A DNA stretch of 64,000 nucleotides from Durusdinium trenchii. Lineage: Eukaryota > Sar > Dinophyceae > Suessiales > Symbiodiniaceae. A program made the translations under genes and the position numbers. The notes below the pieces were generated by a model. It made no database searches, was not told the origin of the DNA, and worked only from the letters and a program-made list of their open reading frames with translations. The DNA is taken from the NCBI GenBank assembly GCA_963970005.1, contig CAXAMN010025694.1, positions 1,639,161 through 1,703,160 of the forward strand. Direction: 5' to 3'. Each line of letters opens with the position of its first letter. The first letter of the stretch is position 1. This document shows positions 29,551-41,500 of the stretch, in pieces.

Positions 29551-32500
29551 GCGCTGACTGGACCAGGTCCGTCTTCAGCATAAATACTTAACGCCAAGTC
29601 CAAAGGCCCAGTAAAACCTGTTTTATCCTTGAGTACCATTGGACCATTGAGTACTGTACTGTTTATTTTTTTGTGTATGACCAACTTCAGCAAAACGAGG
29701 CCATTGACTTGTAGGGAACAAGATCTAAAGGCCCTTTTCATCTCCATGCTGCCTCAGACCCAACAACAGGAAGGGAGCATTGTTGGTGTTTGTGCAGGAG
29801 TGCTCAAGGAAGCGTTGCTGAAAGCCCACAACGACAGAAAGACAAGCAGCCAGCACATCAACACGCCACCCTTCCAACAAAATATGGGAGTTGTTGGGCC
29901 AAACACCTTGCTTTCAGAACAAGAGAGACGCATGTCAGTGGCATCAATCTTTGTCCATCCATGTCCAGATTCGGCTCCCCATCCCCGCTGTCCCCAGACT
30001 TTTAATTAAGAGATGAACCTCCCCGACGGTCAGTGTCGCATAGTGCTTTTTGGTTGAGATGGGTGACCGAGTATCAGCATCGTTGGTCCGGGGAAATCCC
30101 CTGATGACTTCGTGTCCGGGGAGACCATGGGGTGAGAAGGACCTGGGAGGCAGCAAAGCGACAGGACTTCAACCCTCCCTTCGGCTTCTTCGTGGGGAAT
30201 ACAGCGGCCGTGGAGCGCCTCAAGATCCCGACCTTGAATCTGCAGGCATCCACATCTCCAGGTACTTCCGAAGGTGTTTGGACCAGTTTGGACCCCTCCC
30301 TCGGCCACAAACAAACAAACACCTTCTCAGGATGTACTTCAAGCCCCGGTTCCTTTGGCTTCCGTCACCCTTCCGCTCCGGATGCGTTGGCTAGTGGGGG
30401 TGGAGGCGGAGAGATGGATTTGTGAGGAGTTGACTGAAGAGGTGTCACTGAGTATTTCCTTGCACCCCTCAACTGACGGTAATTTAGATAGTCTACACAC
30501 TAAACGGGTTACGACAAAACAGCGCCAGACCGACGGTGGATGATCACAATGGATGTATCCTGATGCATCTAGTGTATCCATTCACCAGCTTGAATATGGA
30601 TCTTGCCAGAACTAGCCACTCCAATTCCTGTCTCCCAACTCCGCTGCGCACTGCAGCCGCTTCGTGAGCACAGGACAATGGCCAGGGCTACCGCACGACT
30701 CAGAAGCCGATTATCGGGCAGGTGCGGTGGCAGAGACGCGAGGGCGTGCGGTTCTTTTGGGAAGCGGACACGGCCTCGTTGGTCATACATGCCGCGGTAC
30801 ACCTTGGATGACATTTTCCTTTAATGTGCTGGTTGATAGGAGCAATACTCACGAAAAAAGCCCTGAATGTGAGGGGTATGTGTCGCTGTGGATGTGCTGC
30901 AACCTCAACCGCCAGGGTGCTACCAGAAGCTCAAAATGAGACGGTTTCTGCGAGGCATTTTACCTTTGAAATGTTTGCGTGTGATCACTAAGTGCGATCC
31001 CTGCAGGAGCCATAGCATGTTGAAATATCAATGACCTACCGCTCTCAAACTCTGTGGGATCGTGGTAGTGCACATGTGCCTCCAACCTAAGAGCGATGGC
31101 CTCCAACCTAGAAGCGATGCTGCTATGAGCTATGTCATTGTTTGCCCTGCAAGCAAAGACTGGACCCATCTTAACCCTATAGACCAAGGTGTCGATTTCC
31201 TTTCACTAGACTTCATCAGGTCCGCCGTTTGCAAAACCCCATTCCACTTCGGTAGCGCCGGTCTCCGCACTCAGCTTCGACCCAGGTCACGGCCTGGCCG
31301 TCGACCTTGGCCGTGGCGGCCACCTGGGACCGCGACCTGGGCTACGAGTGGGGCCAGGCGCGCGCGACCTGGGCCGCGGCTGCTTCCTGCCAAAGCAGTG
31401 ACGGGTGAAAGCGCCGCTTAGCCGGGGCGAAAGGTGGTTTTGGTCTTGTCGGCGGTGTGGGTGGTTCTGGGGATTGGGGTGGTGGTTCGGGTGTGGGAGA
31501 AAGTTGATGGGCTGGGCCTGGGTGGAAAGAGATGGCGGAAGTTGATGGGGTTTCCTTAAGTTGCTTGATGCTTTCACTCAACAGGCTAGGTGCCTGGCTT
31601 CTGGCACAGGTAAAGGCTTTTTTTGTGGAAGGGAAGTGCAGGGGTTCTCACGGTTGAGGCTTAAGTCTAAGGTGTCATGAGTCATGAGTTTGTCAATAAT
31701 GTACTTGTACCCTGCTGGTGGTTTGGCTTCCATGATGAAAAGCTCGAGTTCACCCCCTATCTCCAGCATCCAAATCCGCCAAAGGACGCCACGGCCTCCA
31801 TCGCAGGCGTTGGGTGATGAGTTCTTCCCCAAAGGCGGCAATGTGGTCCTGGGCCCTGGCCTCAACGTCCACCGCGTGGCGCGCAACGGGCGGAACGTGC
31901 CTTGACACCGACGCACCGTGGCGCACCGCTGACGCTTCATTGACACCCTGTGTGTTTGGAGCATGGGAAGTGAAACAAGAGGTTTACATACGCAGCGGGG
32001 TTGAGTTCTTCAGGGTAATCCACGATGACCCGTGTGACGGGGTACGGATGGGTTAAGGCCAGAGATAAGACCTATACCGCCTATACCCAAATGGATATGA
32101 ACCGCTCCTCCACAGTTCTGTCATGCGAATGTTGACGATTCTCCGTGGGCGGATGGTAGCGTACCTGAGACTTGATCGGCCCGGACTCCTTAAAGTGATA
32201 GAGTGGGCCTTTGTCGAGGTTGGAACGTGTTGGGCAGTCAGTATCCTGCTCTTGTTGTCTCTTGTTTTTCCGCAGTTACATCAATCTCCAGATTTTCCCC
32301 ACCGCATCAGGAGTAATGCAGCATGCCCTTGCGCTCACAGTGCGCGCGATTTGATCAGTTTTGCATCCTGAAAAAGGGACCAAAAACTGAGTTCCATTTA
32401 CTGGATGGGCCCCTCTACTGGACTTGTATGATTATTAAACTATCATGTAGCTTGGCAAAAACCACCCATGGCCTCAGGTTTCTCGCACAGAGTAGGTTAG

Positions 32501-35500
32501 CCAGCAGTTGGAAAGATGTTGGAAGAATGCAAATGGAAACTCCGCCCAAATCGCATGGCACCCAAGAGAGGGAGAATAAACCTCAGGCAAAGACTCTCTA
32601 ATGCACCCCAAGCATGAAACATCAGCCATCCCATTGACCCCCCCCCTTTCAAGCACCCTTGACACTTATCGGTCAATATGTCAAGCACCCCTGCACTCCA
32701 AAGAAGTTCTTTTTCCTGTCCTGGCAGGTGGAGTATTTGTCCGGAGAGTCGGCTTATTTGGGTTCAGAGCTGGTGGGAGGCTACATTAAGGGCGTGCACT
32801 CCAAGAATGACCCTTGACCCACCAGACGTCGCCGCGGGTCGCGGGTTTCTGGTCGGTTGCCGCAGAAAGCATGGCCATGCAATCCATCGGTCCATGGCCA
32901 CAGAATGCCACAGATGTTCGTAGAATGGATGTGTCCTTTCTGCCTTTTGGAGATGCGGCCGAACAGGGGGCACGGGGACTTTTGTTGCCACAAGCCTGGA
33001 ATCCACTGGCCCAAAGTGCTTAAGGATATGTCAAAGGAGGCATCAGGCCATATCTGCTGGTGGGACGTTCTCCTTTCTCCAGTGCAGGCATTCAAAGATG
33101 CACGAGTTGTAGCAATTCACCACTTGCCCAGGGGAGTGAATTCCGGTGAAAGGTGTCCACGGAGGGATTCGATCATGAGGGAATCCCAGCAGCTCCATGA
33201 GGCCCTGAGGCGGTTTCGAAGGGGTTTTTTTTCGCACCCAGCAATGTAGTGGTTGGTGAGCCTCATGTCTCGATCCAGTTAGTTCCCATGGAGCTCTATA
33301 TCTTGGCAGTTGTTGGAAGCAGTTACCTCACTGTTTGCTCCGAACTGACTCTCAGGTGCTGACTGTCATGAAGCATTTCATTGTCAACAGTCAGGAGACA
33401 CTCCGTAGCTTGACGGCACGTTTGGAGTTGGAGCGTCCCACCAGGAGACTGATCCAGGTCCATGAGGAATCAGGTGCAAGACATGTCCATGAAGCCTCAG
33501 TTTTGGCAACACGGGCATGCATCAAGGGGCAGTTTCAGTTTTTAATGTTCCTGAAGTTTGGAGTGTCATTGGTGCTGGACAGGCGAAGCTATGATCAATG
33601 ATTAATTATGCAGGTAGGATGGATTCTAGGCCATTTCATCCGCTGGCATTCGTTTGTGAGGCCTTCTGTGGCGATAGAAACATGACAAGAGATCGAGCAA
33701 GATGAACTGAACTGAGCATGCCAAGAGCTGCAGGGCATACAGGACTTACCCCGGTTACACGTGCAAGTCCTGCTCGCCGTCCTTCCCCCCCAAACAATGA
33801 AAGCGAAAAAGCACGACCAATGGTTTTCCCCTTTTGCTTGCCATCCTCTCTCCTCAGACGACCGCCGACGCCACCTGCCGCACTGGCACGCCAGGGAGCT
33901 TCGTGAATCCAGAGGTCTCTCAGAAAGCACTTTGGGAGGTCTACTATCCACCCTTCCAGGCCTCCATCGACGCAGGCAGTATGGCGACAGCGCGGCTATT
34001 TTTTTTGGGGGGTCAGACGCTCCATGATATTAAATATTAGCAATATCTATATTATAAATAAGTTGGGGTGGTTCCAGGGATCAATGTACATTCCATACAT
34101 GGAGGGTTTGGGTTTTCTTTGCCCAAAACTACAGGGCACTGTGAGCCGCTGAGGGGCCTTTCCCAGACCGGGTGTGTTCTTCGCCGTTCGTGGGAGAACT
34201 CTATGTCCCATTGCGTGTTGAGGGTGTTTTTTCATGTTCGAGCTGTTTCGGATTGGAAGTGTTGTTGGACCAAAAGCAGACCACCAGGGGTCACAAAGGG
34301 GTGGTTTTTGTTTTTTAGTCCCCAAGTGAGTGGATGTTCTGGGCACCCTTATCCTCCAAATCGGCACCGCTTTGTGACTGCTGGCATAGACCTTCAAACG
34401 TGTTGCCCCTGGGCCTTGAAAGTGCCCAGATGTCCAGCAGTCGATCAGGCTGCCTCTCGGCGATGTGCGCCTACAACCTGGTGAACGGCGCCGGGGCAAC
34501 AAGTTTGGGAACGTCGGCTCGTCCGCCGAGACTTCGTCAGTCCGACCCGGACTTCACAAGACCGTGGAGTTGAGAGTTCCAATGAAGTGCTGCTAGGGAA
34601 TTCTTCGAGGAAAGGTCAACAGGTTTGGGATGCTACACTTTTCTGATCAGCTGTTTGGGCATCCAATCCCTCGTTTTCCCCCTTTCCTCGCCTTTCGCCG
34701 GGGTTGCGGTCGAAAACGGGGCTTCGGAAACCACAGCCTTGCCCAGGCATCCACGCGCGTGCGAATGGGGTGACTTGGCAGCAGGTGCTCAACTTATGTG
34801 ATGGAATAAGCGCTCGAGGTCGGGGTTCCTATTATTGAACAAACTGACCATTTGTCCCAACCAGCTAGCAACATGTGCATTGCTTTTGTGTGCTGTGTCA
34901 CCTCAGGACACGATGCAAAGAGACTTGAAAGATGTGATGGGCAACTTGACTTCGTCAGACCGTGTCAAACCACTGGTGCAGGTTATAGATGAACCGCACA
35001 GGAGGTGCGGAGAGATGTTTTCTACTGGCCATGTATACTTTATAGCATCACAATGCTGGTTTCACTGTTCCAGAGTCTGCTTCCCCAGTCTCCCCAAGTG
35101 CCCAAGCGAACCAACGAACCCTGAATGGTGCTCGGTTTTCTGCTTCGGGAACCACTGAACCCGGGAAGCTCGGAAAGTGCGCCGCTTCGCCGCCGCCAGC
35201 CGCCGCCAGTGCCAGGCTTCAAAGGCTGGATCATGAGCGACTGGTGGGCCTTGCACTCCTTCGCAGCCGCCGAAGGCCGATCGACGCGGAAGAGCCGGGC
35301 GGGTGGCTCACGTGGCGAGGGTGGATTGAACATCCGGTGGTTGCAGGTGTCGTCGTGCCAGGCGCACGGAATTTCCAGGTGGTGTCTTCCGTCCTGGCAT
35401 CGCCTTTTGGGGGGCTACAAGATGCTGGCTGTAACTGGATGTCAAGTATGGTCCCTATCACTTTCTATCACTGCTTTGATTCTTAGCCTTGGCCCCCCGC

Positions 35501-38500
35501 GGTGTGGGTGTACCGAGCCACCTGAGATGCCACATGCGCGTGCACTCCTGAGATGCCAGGTTTGGACCAGGAGATGCCTGGCAACTCTCCAGGAGACCTA
35601 CCCATGAATCAGGTGGGAGGACACGCGAGAGCACGGAAACATACGGAAACCATTCCTTGACCATCCCACAGGTGCCCAGGAACCACCTGTTAGGGTGCCA
35701 AAACAGCCTGTTGGAGGGTCCTGGTTGAAACTGATCGAACATAATCCAGTCCTCCTAATAAAAAACGCCCCCCCCCCTAATAAGGAAACCTCGGTCGCAT
35801 TTTTTCTAATAGGGGGTCCCTGAAATCGGGGGGTGCCAAAATAGGGTCACCTGGGAAGAGCTTCAAAACCAAAAAGTAAATCCGTAAAATTTTATATAAA
35901 ATCCTTTATTAAACTCGTCTCGTATCAAAAATGCAAAAAAGCTCCAGATCGAAGGGTCTTCCTTTTCCCCTACAAAAACCTTCATTAGAATAGTGATTCT
36001 TCAGTAGACTAACAGCTAAAGCTTTCGAAAGGTGATGTCGCTGTGCCATGCGGTGTTGCATGACCTCGGTGGCAAGTGCGTTTGCGTGAGTCCGTGCCAT
36101 TGGGGGAAGGAAAGCCTGCTGGTGTAAGCGCGGCGTGTCATGGTGGATAGACAGGGCGGACAGAGGTGGGCAGTTACGGCTGTTTTTGGAACCCAATTTA
36201 AAAAACTACCCCCAAAATCGACCATGTTGGTAGTTTAGTAGCGGCTTGAAAGGGCGGTAATTTAAAAGGCAAAAATAAACCGTATTTAGGGGTTTCCGAC
36301 ATGACTTTTTTCTAATAGGGGTCCGTTTTTTAATAGGTACTCGGGATATCTCGGGATTAATCACCATGACGTATAGTCTTTGGTGCGGAAGAACCTGCGA
36401 CCAAAACTACGACCGCACCGCACCGCATCTTCGCCTCGGCCCGTATCGGCCCCGTGTTGTTCTCAGAGCGGATCTCCAGGTCTATTTCACCAAGGAGAAT
36501 CTTCAGACGCTACCTCAAGAGCGCCTGGACGACATGGTCACCCGAATCTTGACCCCTGTCGTGCCTGGCCGAAATGAGAGGCGGACGCGGGGCTCGGACC
36601 AGCCACAGAGACGGTAGGAGCCGAGCCTCGGGCCGCTACAGGGTGGGTTTGCATACGGGAATGTGCGTATGATATAAATATTCCGATTGGTTTGATTGAT
36701 ATTCGAGATGTTGAAGGTTGGACTTGTGCTTGAGGCAGTGGCCCACTTTGCTTGTGCAAACTGGTAGCTTCCCCAACCAAGATTCTCATTTACACACCAG
36801 CGCTTATGGGTTTCGAGTGGCGTTCGAGTGGCGTATAATAGTATAAAATTTTCCCGTGGTTCGTTATTTCACATGCTGCATATTCTCTTACAGGTTGTTT
36901 TGAAATGTTGAAAGCGTGTCGAAGGAAACCGTGCGCACACCATTCAAGGGGTTGTCAGACCTTGGTTTGCCTTTCACATGCCAAGAAGAGTTGCCAAAAA
37001 TAGCTGGTTGACTTGAGCCAAATAGTAAATTAGGGCAAGCGTAAAGCGGGGGGGAGCCTTCCTTGCTGAACTGAAGGTGTTTGTAGTCTCCTGGCCAAAA
37101 AAGCCAGCGGTCGAAGAGGAATCCTGGCCACCTCAAAAAAATGCGTTCCCGATTCCCAGTTGTGCTTTGTCCCGTTTATGTTGCTTTGTGAGCAGAGTGT
37201 GGTCAAACCAAAGAGCAGCCTATACTCGTTGTTTCAGCCAGGCAGATCCACACAATCCCACACATGAAGGTGACCAATCTCCGAATCTGGTCGGGTCCTG
37301 CAGCCAGGCGGTATGTATGCAGGTTCCCTGTGTAGGTCAAGATCGTGAAGGGGATATTCTGGTGCAAAACATCGCACAAGGAAGTGGGAATGGAATGGAT
37401 ATAGACCTAGGCGACCATAGACTTTGGCAGGTCTTTTCTCGTGTTTGGACGCTGCAGTGTACCTGTTTGACCGTACCTGCATCAGCCGCTTCCTTCTCGA
37501 ACAAGAGCGAGGACGGTGTTGCGACAAGAGCCCGTACTTGTGAGTTTGTTCCCATCCCTCAGATGGTGGAAGGGCTTCGTGGAAAGTTGTGGAAATCAAA
37601 CTCGGACTCAGGCTCCCGAAAAACCTATTTACTTTACGTGTTTGACCTTGGCAATGCCTTGTACGAATGTTAGTGGCCCTGATAAGTATAGCTTGTTCAC
37701 ACTTGGCATTCAGGAGCGCTCTCCCTTGCAACTTGGGTACCAGCGGTGATCGTAGAGTGAGGATTTCGGTATTAGAGCCTCATGACGAAGTAACAATGGC
37801 TTCTGGCAGGGCCTTGGATTCATGTTTGTTTTTTGTGAGCCATTGCGAGGTGAGATATGGGCTGATGGAACATCCAGTTTGCAACCCTGCTGATGGAGGA
37901 TGTTTGGAAGAGGCAGTCTGAAACATAGCAAAGAAACTAAGCTGCGGGTCCCATGTGAGATCCTTGCAACATCCATTTTCGCCATCACAGATTGCCATCT
38001 CTCTTTTACGCTATCTCCCCGGAGCCCACCGAGAGCCCCCCAAGCCCACCGGCCATCCGACCAAGCACCGCCAGATGCTGAAAGTCAACGTGCGAACCGC
38101 GGAGCATCAAGCGTTGGCGCGCCGCATGGTGGCCGAGTCAGCCTCTTGGGGCGGAGAGACCAGCGTGCGAGCCGCAGCGTTGGAAGGGACCGGAGAGACT
38201 CGAAACAGGTTAGCAGTGCGAGCATGAGTATGTTCTCAGGCCAGGGAGGCAGCTTTCTTGGGGACCGCGCACAGCAGACAGGCCAAAGACTTCATCATTA
38301 TGACCCACTAGTTAGGTGTTGCAAGTGTCGTTTCACGATTTTCCTCGGTCTTTGAATCCTCAGAACGGACACGCACACAGACACAGACAACACAGACGAC
38401 ACACACTCTGACACTTGTATTCAGTTAACTCAGTTACCACGTTGGGACAATGGCGAAGAAACGCAAGGTGAAAGAGTCAGCTGAAACAGTATGGTNNNNN

Positions 38501-41500
38501 NNNNNCTGCCGAAGTTGGTTGAGAACCCTTTGTCCAGGGGTGGACACACACACACACACACGCATGTTAAATTTCGCGAGCGGAGGGGCAGGGCCTAAAT
38601 AGGTGTGCTGCTACTACCCCTGATGAATTGGAACGCTTCTGGGATGTGAGAACCATAGTAACAAGCAAATTTTGGAAACCATGTTGTTTTTGCACGAAGG
38701 GATTTGCGTTTGAAGTGCCGGGACCCATAGCCCATTGCGGTTCATGAGTTGCCGACTGAACGGCATCAGCAATGAGAAAGATCCATTGAAGGGTTTGCTG
38801 TCATATAAGGGGGTCGACTCCGTGAAAGATCGGAGACTGCTGGGGAGAAACCTCAAATTGGGATGTGAAAAGAAATTTTTGCAACGCTGCCGCAAGGCTA
38901 CCCAAACGGTATAATTTGCACCCTTCTAGGTTTTCTGCACACAAATTGGCTAAACACAGCCACTCGGGAAATCCCACACACACATGCTACAGTCGGTGCA
39001 GTGGTGTCCAGTGGGTATGCAGACGGTCCCAAGTTCCGGAACATGAAAGGTGCTTCGACAATTGTGATCGGGGGTTCTCTCCACACCTTGCATCCCGTGA
39101 CCGGGGGCCTCTGGGTCTGTCTGAGGTGATCCTTCTTAAGAATGAGAGCCTTGGCACATCGCAGTGTTCTCGAACGGGAATGGCAGAAGGATGTTGAAGA
39201 TGGGTTGGGGCCAAACTGTCATCATAGCAGTGGCAACATCGCAAGGTAGGAGGCATCATGGCGATGTGGGACACATGTTCATCGGCCGGCGCATGTGCAA
39301 TGGGAAGTGATTCACTTGAGACATCTTGAATGATAGATGTTGGGGCATTCTTGTATCTTTGTGAGTACCACCTCAAGCCCGAACCTTCAAATAACACAAA
39401 TCATGTTCGAACACACTTTTGTGATGCCCCTTTGAAACAAACACAATTTTCATAATCGAACTGAAATAAAGTTGTGCAATTTTTTCTGTACCAAATGAGG
39501 GTCCGTGTGTTTTTTTTGACCTGTTTCTTTGACAACGTCTTTGTGCAGTTAAGTCTCTCGTTTGTATTTGTTTTATTTGTTTTTCAATTTGTCATTATTT
39601 GTTTGGTTTTGTTTCATTTGACAGACACTTGTTTGTTTCTGTTTGTGCGGCAGTTTTCTGCGCCGGTTGATCGGGTGTCCATGTTTGAGGGACGAGGTCC
39701 TGCCCATCAGCTCGAACGTGAAGACCATTGCCGTGCTGGGCTCGGCGTGCCAGCCCGAGGACAACACGGAGGAGATGCTCAACCAGTTTCTTGGGCGCAC
39801 CCATGGAATGACGGAGGGTTGGGAGAAGGGAGGCTCAGGTTCTGGTGATGTGTGACGTCAGGATGCCAATTCGTCGAGGGACGGGGACCCAGACGCACCA
39901 GAAGATCTTGAGAACAGATCTCACAATCAAAATCCACGCAAGGATTCGCGCGCCATTCCTGGTCACTCAAGTACGTGTGGAGCGCTTGTATACCTACAAA
40001 AATTGCTGCGAAACTACAGCCTACATTGGACCTCCATGCAGCTGTAGGTTTCACCGATCGATTCTGAGTATGGCAATTTTTTGTTCAATTCCTGCACCCA
40101 CCTCTTATTCCAGCCTCCCGTGCCTCGGCCATCCATGAACCCATGAACCGGGCTCTTTTTGGGACTGCGCGCGACCCAGCGACGCGGCAGCAACGCGAGG
40201 TGGGATTTGGGCAACTACTACACGGTGGGCGGCTCCGGACGGGTGATCCCCAAGGACCCGGTGCTCGGGCACTCGGTCCGGACGCGACCGGTGACGAGGG
40301 GAGATGGGGGCAGGTTAGATGAGTGATGAGTGCCACATCTTCCCAGATCATTCGAGGAATGTCTTGGCTTCAGGTGATTGGTTTGAGTGCCAAGGTTTTA
40401 CTGCAACCAGCTGGACGCATGCCCAAGTTCATAGTTGCTTACTCAGCCAATTGAAATAAGTCAAGGACGGAGGCGGGTGGGTCCAGTTTCTACACTTAAT
40501 GGACCAACTCCGGCACCGAAATGTACCAAAGGCATTTTCCCGATATACCACCGGGTTCGCGAATCCTCCCACGACACATCGACTGCCCGACTGCAAACCG
40601 CTCAGGTCCATCCTTCAAGGCCTTCAGCAGCTTTCCACGGCCAAGGTGGTTTTCGACCTCTCCGATGATTGGAAGGCACGATGTATCGTGCTGATGCTCT
40701 GTCGGCGGATTTCGGCTTCCAGACACAGAAAGCGATGGACCTGCTTGGGGGGTTTCTATGGAATCAGTCGCGCCGAGTGCAACGAATCCTCAAACCTGCG
40801 GGTTGCAGGGAAGACGGAACATGGCCTCAACACTCACAGAAACATGGTCTTTCCTCTTCAAGACTAGTAAAGAAGAGGGAGTTTTATTGTGTTCCACTGG
40901 TTCTAAACAATACGTCTTCCTCCATCCATCCCCTTTATATATGGGAATATATCAACAACACCATAGAATGGGGTCTCCAGTCCCAGTCCCAACCCGTCAT
41001 TCCCAACACCCACCTCCAGGCCTCCGTGGCCCTCGCCCAAACCGCCGAGCTGGCCGTGCTGTGCGGCGCCACCACCTCGGCGGAGGGCCGCGATCGCCGC
41101 GAGCTCAGCGGGGCGTGCACAGGGGGTGCACGGTGAAAGGATGCGAAAAGGATTCGTGAAAAGGGAAAGATGCTGAACATGAAATAAAGGAGTAGACCAT
41201 GATTGCCAAAGTTCTTTTTTTGCGGCGGGTCTTGTTGGGTTGATTGCTGATGTGTTGCTGGGCGCTGAGGTGATATGCGATGACATGTGTTGGCCTGGTG
41301 TTGCCGGGATAATTTATATAAACGGCTGTTGGTGGCATCTGGCCTGGATCATCACTGATGCCAACGCACAAACCACATTTCAACCCCTTTCGCAATGTGA
41401 GGTCCAAATCTCAAGGTGGATCAGGAAGCCTTCGCACCTTGGCAGGAAGAGGCCAAAAGCCTTTTGTCAGAGTCTTCGAGCAAAAAACTCATGGCTTGGA

